Positions 55,463 to 64,000 of a DNA stretch of 64,000 bases are shown here, piece by piece. Both the position numbers and the translations under genes were made by a program. The stretch's first letter is position 1. Each line of letters opens with the position of its first letter. This DNA comes from Candidatus Altimarinota bacterium (GTDB taxonomy: Bacteria > Patescibacteriota > Gracilibacteria > BD1-5 > UBA6164): positions 1-64,000 of the forward strand of contig JAAXWG010000003.1 in NCBI GenBank assembly GCA_013350285.1, given 5' to 3'. The notes beneath the pieces were generated by a model, which was not told the origin of the DNA, did no database searches, and worked only from the letters and a program-made list of their open reading frames with translations.

Positions 55463-55642
55463 ATTATTTATAATTCTATTTTATAAAAAATATTATAAAA
55501 AATATTATAAAAAAGTCAAACATATTTTTCTTTATTAAATCATAATTTTTTAAAAAATATGAGAAAAATATTTGCTCTCTTAAAAAAAAACATTATTATA
55601 GAAAAAAGTTTTACTTTTCTTACTTTTCTTACTTTTTATACT

Positions 55643-55855
55643 ATGCAATGTAAAAAAAATTCTCTTAAACTCTGTGGAGTTTGTACTATTTGACCAAAAT
55701 GACAAGTTCTTATCCCAAAGGATGTGAGAGATTTTATGAATATCAAAGTGTGAGATAAATTTGTTATTGTTGTAAAAGATGAAAAATATCTTTGACTTAT
55801 TCAAAACGAGGATATTCAAGAGATAAAGGATTATATTGAATATGAACAAAAATAA
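55643..55855 (+). CDS. AbrB/SpoVT-like regulator or MazE-type antitoxin
   Basis: 70 residues. GPKGQVLIPKDVRDFMNIKVGDKFVIV is the swapped-hairpin AbrB DNA-binding core; MQCKKNSLKLCG with two Cys precedes it. No toxin gene lies next to it: 23 bases downstream is the efflux adaptor gene, suggesting local control of the pump. A longer frame begins at ATG 55559, but its extra 28 residues are low complexity (TTACTTTTC repeats) and TATACT there looks like a -10, so the ATG at 55643 is chosen. Confidence 0.8.
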
Positions 55856-55878
55856 TTATTTTTTAAAAAAGATTTTTT

Positions 55879-57822
55879 ATGAAAAAAAATATATATATTT
55901 ATTTACTTTTAATAACTCTTTTATTGAGTTCTTGTTGAAAACAAGGCGATTTGAGTGAAACATGAAGTGGGGCTTCAGATAAAAAAAATTTTCTCATAGA
56001 AGTAAAAAAAATGTGAGATTTATCACAATGAGCCTTTCTTGAAAAAACTTGAAAAATAAGCTCTACACAAGAAATTAAGCTCGCTTCACAGGCTTCTGGA
56101 AGAATTGCTTATATTTGAGTTAAAGAAGGAGACAAGGTGAAATCATGACAAGTAATTCTCGCTCTAAAGGATAATATTGTGAGCTATGGACTTAATTTGG
56201 AAAGAGCTCAAAACACTCTTGAAAAAGTGCAAATTAATTATGATTCTACACAAATAAATCTTGATAAACAAATTTTTGATTCAGAAATAAATCTAGAAAG
56301 ACTTCAAAATAATTTAGAAGCTCTCAAAAAAAATACAGAACTTGATATACAAAATGCAGAAGATACAATACAAGATGTAAATTATTGAAATCTTGACTCT
56401 CAATCAGCTCTTCAACTTCAAAAAATTGATAATTCTATCACAAAAGCAGAACTTGATTTTCAAAATAAAATAAATGCTGATACAGAAACAATAGAGGGAT
56501 TTAAAACAAATTTAAGAAATTCATATAATTCTCTTCAAATATTTTTGGATGATACAATAGAATTTGGGGATAAACTTTTTTGAGTGACAAATAAATATGA
56601 TGATGATGCAAAAAAATATGAAAGTTATCTTTGATGAAAAGATAAAAATCAAAAACAAACGACGGAAGATAATTTAAGATCACTTATTCAATATAGAGAT
56701 GGAATATTTAAAAAGGCAGATTTTTCTGATTTAAGCGATGAAAAAATACTTTCTTTATTAAATATTTTGAATGAATGATATGAATTAGAAAAAACTTATC
56801 TTAACTCTTTTGAAAGAACTCTTACAAATTCTATATCAAGTATTTGAATACTTTCGGAAACAGAAATAAATGCTTATGTATCAACAATTAATGCCTATCA
56901 ATCTCAATTTCAGGTAAATAATGCAAGTTTTCTTTCTTTTAATAATAGTGCTTCTACTTTTTTGAGAACATATAAAGCAAGTCAAGAATCTATTGCAAAA
57001 CAAATAGATCTTTTGAGACAAGATAGAGATATTCAGAAAAAAACATTTGAATCAAGTCAGGACAAGTCACAAATAGGGCTTGATAAAATTACTACTTCTA
57101 CAAGTGATGCAATAAAAACTTTTGAGCTTCAAATAAAATCTGCTCGTGAAACTCTTGAAAATGCAAAAAAGACAAAAGAAGTAAGTTTGAGAGCATTACA
57201 AAATTCTATTAATGAAGCTCAAATTGCTTATGATTCAGCCTCAAAAGAATATGCAAAATTAACTATTACTGCTCCTATTGATGGAGTTATAGGAGATATC
57301 TTTGTAGATGTATGACAAGATCTTGCTCCTTGAACTCCCGTTGTAAGTATTTTATGAAATAAAAAAAGTGAAGTAGAAATTGCTTTTAAAAGCGATGAAC
57401 TTAGTTTTATTTCTGTATGAAATAAAGTAAATTTTGATTTATCAGGTCGTGAAATGACAGGAAGTATTTATTCTATCACAAAAGTAACGGATAATAGTTT
57501 TAATTATAAAGCAAATGTTATTTTTGATACTCAACTTGATACAATTGGATGAGTAGTAAGTGTGAAAATACCAATAAAATCAAGTTTTTCACTTTTGCCT
57601 CTTGAAAGTGTAAAAATTATAGGAAATAACAAATGAATTATTTCTCTTTATAAAGATTCAAAAATACAAAAACAAGAAATAATTTTTTGAAAAATATATT
57701 GAAATCTTGTTGAATATAAGAAAAATATAGATGGAACGGCTCTTTTAAAAGATGATATGATTATCTTAAACAATGTAGAAAATTTTGATGAGGCAAAATT
57801 TAATTTGAAAATATCTAATTAA
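55879..57822 (+). CDS. HlyD/MFP-family efflux adaptor, lipoprotein
   Basis: 647 residues, about 200 more than usual. Lipoprotein signal (LLLSSC) near residue 15. Biotinyl-lipoyl-like halves: KLASQASGRIAYIGVKEGDKVKSGQVI (~55-95) and KLTITAPIDGVIGDIFVDVGQDL (~465-490). Between them lies a very long coiled-coil hairpin of about 360 residues with repeated QNN-L-E and KDI motifs. The C-terminal beta barrel follows. The 20-base-distant RND gene is its partner. In a monoderm cell it would be anchored to the outer face of the membrane. Confidence 0.88.
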
Positions 57823-57842
57823 TTTATAAATACTTATATATT

Positions 57843-60800
57843 ATGCAAAGTGAAGAAAATCAAAAAAAAATAGAGACTCTGAGAACAAAATTTGAAAAAT
57901 GATTTTTAGGTTTTTGGATAAGACAATATCGTATATCATATCTTGTTGTTCTTGCTCTTTTGGTGCTTGGTCTTATTGCTCTTTTTTCCATACCAAAAGA
58001 ATCAAGTCCATCAATAAAATTTTGAATGGTTTCTATAACAACTATTTATACTTGAACGAATCCAGCAGATATGGATTCTCTCATAAGTGATAAAATATAT
58101 AAAGAAATAAAAGATATTAAGTGAATTGATAAGATAACTTCTAGTTCTTCTTTATGAGTGTCATCTGTTCTTGCAACTCTTAAAACAGATGCAAATACAA
58201 AAGATGTTGTCAATGAAATCAGAAACAATGTAAATAGGGTAACTTTTCCGACGGATGCAAAGACACCAGTTATTACAGAAATAAATACAGATACGGAACA
58301 AGCATTTTCTCTTTATGTATATGCAAAAAGAGAGAACTTAGGGAAAAACTTACTTATGGGCTATGCTGAGGAAATAAAAAAAGTTCTTGAGGATATTCCA
58401 TGAATTGAAAGTGCAAAATTTACAAATGGAAATGAATATGATATAGAGCTTGTTATTTCTCAAGAAAAATTAAAATCAACAGCTCTCACTCTTGATTCTA
58501 TTGCTACAAGTATAAGAACTTGGAATAGAGATATTCCTGTTTGAAATTTTTGAATAGGGGATAAAAATTATGATTTTAGAATTGAGGGAAAGTATAATGA
58601 CATCATTCAATTTTTAGATATTCCACTTATACTTTCTGATAAATCAGTTATAAATTTGTGAGAAATTGCAAGTATAGAGAGGGTTTATAAAGATGAATCT
58701 ATAAACCTTATTTGAGATGAAAAAATAGATTCTATGCTTTATGTGGCATTAACAATAAATAAAACAGAATGAGCAAATATATTCGCTGTCAGTAGTGCTG
58801 CAAAGTGAAAAATAGAAGAAATGTTTAAAAGACAAGATTTTAAAGATTTGTGATATAAATATGGACTTGATCTTGCACAGGAGGTTATCAATGATTATAA
58901 AGAGCTTGCAAGGGAGGCTATCACAACATTAGTGCTTGTTTTTATTGTTATGTACCTTTTTGTATGATTTAGAGATTCAATTTTTGCTACGATTACTCTT
59001 CCTCTTGCATTCTTGGCAACTTTTCTTCTTTTGTATTATTGAGGATTTACTCTTAATTTTCTTACGAATTTTTCTCTTATTCTTTCTTTTGGTATAGCGA
59101 TAGATACTATTATTGTTATTGTGCAGGCAGCAAGTGCAAAGATTCGTGTCTGATATGAGCCAAGAAGTGCAATTATGCTTGCAGTGAGAGAATATTCTAT
59201 TCCTATTATTTCTTGAGTTATGACAACAATAGTCGCTTTTGTGCCGATGATGTTTCTTCCTTGAATAATGTGAAAATTTCTTGCTTATATTCCTATAACT
59301 ATTTTTTGAGTTTTGGCTTCAGGACTTTTTCTTGCTCTTACTGTAAATAATGCTCTTTACCTTCTTTTTGCAAAAAGAAAAAATACTTATGTAAGTGATG
59401 AGACAGCAATAGAATATGCAGAGGAAGAAGAAAAAGAATTACTCGCATTGGAAAGATTGTGAAAAGAAGAAATAAAGCTTTGAATTCCTCTTCGTATACG
59501 AGTTATTCATACTTGTACTGAATGGTACAAACATACACTTCGTGCTTTTCTAGAAAATACTTTTATAAGGAGATTATTTATATTTATTCCTATTGTTCTT
59601 TTTATTCTTTCTTTTATTTTCCTTGCTCCAAGAATCTGATTTGAGCTTTTTCCAGCAGATGATCAATGAATTATTTCTTTTAATATAGAATGAGAAACAG
59701 GATTAAGAACAGAAGATATGGAAAATCAAATAAATGATATAGCTCTTATTTTGAAAAAATACAAAGAAATTGATTATTATACTATCAATACAATAAATAA
59801 TAAAACAAGTATAAATTTACAATTGTATGAAAAAGAAGAAAGAAAAAAAGATTGACTTATGAGTGTCTTTGATTTAGAAAAAGTTTTACTCAAAGATTTT
59901 TCAATATATGAACAAAAGGGATTAAAAGTAAATTCAGAAGTTGCTTCTAATGGTCCTCCATGAACAAAAGCAGTAGGAATAAATCTTATAGCACAAAAAT
60001 CAGATGATCTACCAGTGCTTATAGAAACAGCTCATGATTTTGAAAAACAATTTAAAAAAATAAAGTGAACAAAAAATATTTGAATTTCTTCAAAAGATAC
60101 TCCGTGACAGTTTGTATTTACTCTCAAAAAAGATGCTCTTTCTTTGTATGATATTTCTCCAGCAATTATTTATACACAAATATCACAAATGATGAATGGA
60201 ATTATGGTTTGATCAATAGAGGATAATGGAACAGATATGAATATTGTATTAAGACAAGATAATTTTAGAGAAAAGATAAATATAGAAGATATTCTTACTG
60301 CTACTTTTAATCTATGACCAAATACTTACCAACTTGGAAATTTTATAGAATATAATGCAAAAAATGCTATTGCTTCTATAAGTCGTGAGGATGGAAAGGT
60401 TCAAATAACAGTTGATGCTGACTTAGAAAAATGATATGATACAGTAACTGTTCAAAATAAAATTCTTGAGTATGCAAAGAATTATACTTTTTCAAATGGT
60501 ATTTCTTATAAAACAGGAGGGGAAAATGAAGAAAATAAAGAGCTTATTACTGCTATTCTTTCATCTTTTTTCATAGCAATTCTTGTTATTTTTGCTATTC
60601 TTACTCTTCAATTTAATAGTTATTCTCAGCCAGCTGTTATTTTATATTCTGTTGTGATGTCGCTTCCTCTTGTTATGGTTTGACTTCTTTTGACAGACAA
60701 TAAATTTTCTCTTCCTTTTGGTATAGGATTTATTGCTTTTACTTGAATAGCTGTAAATCATGGAATTATTCTTATTGATGCAATTAATCAAAATCTAAAA

Positions 60801-61121
60801 AAGTGAATGGAAGGTTTTAAAGCCCTTGTGGAAGCTTGATCAAGTCGTCTTGAGCCAATGACTTTGACAACTCTTACAACGGCTCTTGGTATACTTCCTA
60901 TTGCTCTCAGAGACCGTTTTTGGTCTGGGATGGGATTTACTATAATATTTGGGATTATTGGAGCTTCTACATTGACTCTTTTTGTCGTAAAAGGTATTTA
61001 TTATGAAATATATATCAATAACAAAAATAAAAAAGAAGGATTTATAAAAAGGACTTGGAAAAAATTTAGATGAGGTTTTTCTAAAAGGAAAAAGGGGATA
61101 GTGGTGAATTTGGAGAAGTAA
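57843..61121 (+). CDS. RND-family efflux transporter (AcrB/MdtB type)
   Basis: 1092 residues. First helix after a soluble N-terminus (RISYLVVLALLVLGLIALFSIP), porter domains with PADMDSLISDKIYKEI, a cluster of helices from ~350 (AITTLVLVFIVMYLF, IFATITLPLAFLATF, GIAIDTIIVIVQAAS with the conserved acidic residue, VMTTIVAFVPMMF), a second soluble loop, and the second half (FGIGFIAFTGIAVNHGIILIDAIN; LTTLTTALGILPIAL). Efflux of small molecules driven by protons. It starts 20 bases after the adaptor and ends in a terminator. No TolC-like channel is seen. Confidence 0.92.
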
Positions 61122-61155
61122 AAAAAAAGAGATACAATTTTGTATCTCTTTTTTT
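61121..61155 (+). terminator. hairpin terminator downstream of the RND gene
   Basis: GAGATACAA-tt-TTGTATCTC with an A-run before and T-run after, directly at the RND stop. Confidence 0.88.
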
Positions 61156-61340
61156 ATGGAAGTACTACTTCATATCAATTTCCAATTAACATTATTGCTA
61201 ATTCTTTTTCGGAATATGATTTAACTTTTTTTAATTTTTGTCATAATATTTTTTAAGGTATGTGTTAAAAAAAATACTATTTTAACTGGAAAAAAACTAT
61301 TATATATTATAAATAGTAAATATTATTTTAATAATATTTA

Positions 61341-62207
61341 CTATTCAAATGAATTATATACCTTTAATATATTATCAATAAAATTAAAACACCATTCTAA
61401 TGTATTTCATTCAAATATTTCTGTATCAACAAATACATTTTTATGAGAAATATTATATTTTTTTAATAAAGTATCTATATTCTTTTTCAATTTAATGTAT
61501 TCTTGAGCAGTTTCTTTCCATCATTCTCATGACATAAGTCAGGAATTTTGAAAAATATTTTTATATTTTTCAAATAATTCTCTAATTTGACTTCAAATTT
61601 TTTCTTCGCCACTTATTGTATCCAAATCTTCTAATGTAAGAAATGAGTTAAGTATTTCCTTCATAGTTTTAGATTTTCATTGATATTGGTTTTTTCTTTT
61701 TTCTTTTATAGATTGTTTATATTTTTCTTGAGGAAATGTCTTTTTTCAGCTTTCAGTATTAGTATCATATTTTAGGAAAAGGATATTACTCAATTCTGTA
61801 ACTACAGAAGTTAAATATGGATCTTCCTCATTATAATTTACAATGACTTGTTCCAGTCAAATTCCAATAGTATTAAGCAATTCAAATATTGCTTTTTTTG
61901 TTTCATTGACAATACAATAAGTTACACTTTCTACCCTATTTTTTAATTTTTTTTCATCATTATTTCCAGATTCAAAAGAATAAAAGGAGTCATTATTAAG
62001 TCTACAAAGTCCAATTCCATTTGTTAGTCAAAAAATTTTTCACCCACTTTTATTTTTTGTTATTATTTCTTCTACTTCTTGAAGAATTTTAAAATTATTA
62101 AGAATATCTCTCATTCTCTTAATTTCTGCTTCAGGCAATAATTCAACTAAGTGGTATATATCATATCATGCACAATAGTAGGGAATATTTATTTTTTCTT
62201 TTTTCAT
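61341..62207 (-). CDS. protein of unknown function, paralogue X
   Basis: 288 residues. Soluble; opens MKKEKINIPYYCAGYDIYHLVELLPEAEIKRMRD. The C-terminal third carries the block FLTLEDLDTISGEEKIGSQIRELFE, also present in the upstream neighbour at near-identical DNA level, and a shared ending (NISHKNVFVDTEIFEGNTLEWCF). No catalytic motif recognised. It is 49 bases downstream of that neighbour. Confidence 0.65.
61572..61650 (-). repeat. duplicated block, copy in paralogue X
   Basis: About 79 bases almost identical to 62449-62527, encoding FLTLEDLDTISGEEKIGSQIREL. The similarity of the DNA is far stronger than of the protein parts outside it. Confidence 0.8.
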
Positions 62208-62256
62208 GACTTTATTTATTTAGGGGAACAAATTAAATATTAAAATATAAAATCTG

Positions 62257-63021
62257 TTAAGAGTTAAATTGATCATTAAATTGTAATACAGCATATATAT
62301 GCTTAAAAATTCACTTTAATGTATTTCATACTGAAATTTCTGGATCAATAAATACATTTTCTTGAGAAATATTATATTTTGCTAATAGTCCATTTATTTT
62401 TTCTTCCATTTTTTTATATCCACAGTTATTCATATTTTCACTTTTTTGAAATAATTCTCTAATTTGACTTCAAATTTTTTCTTCGCCACTTATTGTATCC
62501 AAATCCTCTAATGTAAGAAACGAATTAAATAATGTTTCAATAGTTTGAGTTTCTGAGTCCGGTCATTTTCAACTTCTTATTCTTTCTTTCTGTTCTGTTA
62601 AGTTTTGTTCCGTATATAAATTCATAGGTTTTATTCCATCAATAAAAATAATTTCATTTTTGTTTTTAATATATTTATTTATACTTTCCTTTAATTTTGT
62701 AAGATCTTCATTTATACCTAACTCCACTTCATTTGTTTTAATTCAAAGTTCTTCAAATATTTTCATTATTGTTTTTTTAGACCCTTGGATTAATTCTATT
62801 ATTTTGTAATTTATTCCATCTTGACTATTTATTTCATCCCAAGTGAAAGCTCTAAGTTTTAATTCATCTTTTTTGGGAGGAAGAAAAATTCCAAGGGCTT
62901 CCATAAATTTTTTCATTTTTTCTTGTTGTTGTTCTAGTTCACCTTCTAATAAATCAGCTATATCAATTAAATCAATAGGGCTAGAAGTAGAAGGTTCAGT
63001 CTCTGTTTTTTGAATAGACAT
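62257..63021 (-). CDS. protein of unknown function, paralogue Y
   Basis: 254 residues. Starts MSIQKTETEPSTSSPIDLIDIADLLEGELEQQQEKMKKFMEALG, different from the downstream paralogue in its first half, then shares FLTLEDLDTISGEEKIGSQIRELF and NISQENVFIDPEI. No membrane segment or catalytic motif. It is first in the two-gene pair and 78 bases downstream of the DHH gene, in the same direction. It may have arisen by duplication with conversion of the middle block. Confidence 0.65.
62449..62527 (-). repeat. duplicated block, copy in paralogue Y
   Basis: Second copy of the block at 61572-61650 with only a few differences. Confidence 0.8.
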
Positions 63022-63099
63022 AATTAAGAATTAATTAAACAAATATATTTTATAGTAAATATAAAATATATTCTGTCAAATTATTTTTCATAAACTTTC

Positions 63100-64000
63100 C
63101 TACACCACTTTTTCCAACTCTTTCAATAATTCTTCTTTCACATCATCTATATTTCCTGATTTCTTAAATCCTGCTGCAAGTTTGTGCCCACCTCATCAAA
63201 ATAGAGCACAAATTTTTGCAACATCTATAGTGTCATCATTGCTTCTGAGGCTTCCTTTTATGTTTCACTTTTCTGTTTCATAAATGAGAAAAGCGATTTT
63301 TGCTCATTCTATTGTTGCTATACATTCGTTTAAAAGTCATGAAATTTCTTCTTCGTCTGTATCTCAAAAATCTTCTTTTTTTGCTATTGCTCCGACAATT
63401 TTTCAATCCTTGAAATCTTCTATATGGGATAGTACTTTTGTAAAAAGCTTAATTTTTTTGAGAGATTTTTTTCTAAAAAGTTCAAAAATTATTTGGTGAC
63501 TCTCTGCTCCAAGAGAAAAAAGCTCAGAAGCAATTTGAATTGTTTTTGATGAAGTGTTTTTATTGTAAAAAATATTTGTATCCGTATATATTCCTGTAAG
63601 GATAAAATTTGCTATTTTGTTATCAATGAGTTTGTCATATCAAAGATTTTTGTATATTTCATACACGAGTTCGCAAGTAGAGGAAGTTTCAATATCAATG
63701 ATATTAATATTTCAAAATCAAGGATTTGTAAGGTGATGATCTATAACTATAAGAGGTTTTTCTTCAAAAAATTCTTTATTTTTTTCATATATTTCTCCGA
63801 GTTGTCAGAAATCAGAAGCATCAAGACTGATAATAATATCAGGATTAAAATCTTTTATCTCAAAGTTTGTTTCTATTATTTTTTCTTTTGAAAGAAATTG
63901 TAGACTTTTAGGAACTTCATAATCATTGACTGCTTTTACATTTTTTCCAAGTTTTTGCAATATCAAAAAAAATGATCATAAGCTTCCAAAAGCATCACCA
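63100..64000 (-). CDS. DHH-family phosphoesterase (NrnA-like), N-terminus cut by window edge
   Basis: Open from the right edge to TAG 63100, with 300 residues visible. GDAFGSLGSFFLILQKLG (first Asp motif; its preceding His lies outside), IIISLDASDF, VIDHHLTN (DHH motif), a linker, and the DHHA1 GGGGHKLAAGF near the end. NrnA-type enzymes degrade short oligoribonucleotides and pAp. ASDFGQLG and FGGGGHK include UGA glycines. Confidence 0.88.

Noticed and set aside
55559-55642. Earlier start for the AbrB-type protein
   Set aside because: The added 28 residues come from a TTACTTTTC repeat that looks like promoter DNA; the domain begins at the later ATG.
1-64000. Apparent mass of truncated genes and pseudogenes under the standard code
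   Set aside because: All become single open frames when UGA is read as glycine; conserved motifs continue across the UGA codons.
1-64000. tRNA genes, including the expected tRNA-Gly(UCA)
   Set aside because: No cloverleaf with a GTTCRANNC arm was found by eye; a covariance search would be decisive.

Overview
This window reads coherently only if UGA is translated as glycine (genetic code 25). Under the standard code nearly every gene is broken into short pieces. With UGA=Gly, about 56 long genes appear end to end, and UGA falls on invariant glycines, for example in the P-loops of the VirD4-like ATPase, ClpC, MoxR and CoaE. With the strong A+T bias, this points to Absconditabacteria (SR1) or Gracilibacteria of the candidate phyla radiation. 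I cannot decide between the two from the sequence. Genes are tightly packed, few starts show a clear Shine-Dalgarno sequence, and I found no tRNA, rRNA, CRISPR array or insertion sequence.

Layout. 1-4.7 kb (minus): three Cys-rich zinc-ribbon/repeat proteins, with a fourth paralogue at 14.2-16.1 kb (plus). 4.8-13.5 kb (minus): clpC, two secreted coiled-coil proteins, map and a VirD4-like ATPase. 16.2-24 kb: HIT-like protein, ahpC and a divergent fur-family regulator around a Fur/PerR-type operator, pyk, a class A penicillin-binding protein and an LCP protein. 24.1-26.1 kb: superoxide dismutase and two unknowns. 26.3-31.9 kb (plus): a moxR-DUF58-batD/A/B/TPR (Bat) operon. 32-35.4 kb: a radical SAM protein, YbaB, an acidic coiled-coil protein and an unknown. 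35.6-40.5 kb (minus): a giant ileS. 40.5-45.8 kb: small genes (nuclease-like, NYN, membrane proteins, two Nudix, CAP) separated by mosaic repeats. 46-55.5 kb (minus): HAD, ridA, a shikimate kinase-methyltransferase fusion, ilvA, an O-antigen-ligase-like protein, Nudix, elp3 and a coaD-coaE-HD fusion. 55.6-61.1 kb (plus): an AbrB-type regulator, an HlyD-like lipoprotein and an RND transporter. 61.3-64 kb (minus): two paralogous unknowns and a DHH phosphoesterase cut by the right edge.

The most unusual content is (i) palindromic, GC-richer elements inserted in frame inside protein-coding genes (three Cys-rich paralogues and ileS), resembling the Rickettsia palindromic elements and visible as presence/absence between paralogues; (ii) an isoleucyl-tRNA synthetase of about 1,633 residues carrying two histidine-phosphatase domains and one RBBP9-like hydrolase domain inside its core; (iii) fusions joining CoaD, CoaE and an HD hydrolase, and a shikimate-kinase-like domain to a methyltransferase; (iv) a possible T-box-like leader and several mosaic intergenic repeats.

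How the genes fit together: ClpC and the two exported proteins form a close run with Map and the VirD4-like ATPase. The Fur-type regulator and AhpC look like a peroxide or iron response, and the nearby SOD fits that role. The PBP and LCP proteins build the wall. IlvA and RidA form a plausible production and detoxification pair. The adaptor and RND pump form an efflux unit with no outer-membrane factor nearby. All functional statements are family-level inferences from reading the sequence; no database search was run.
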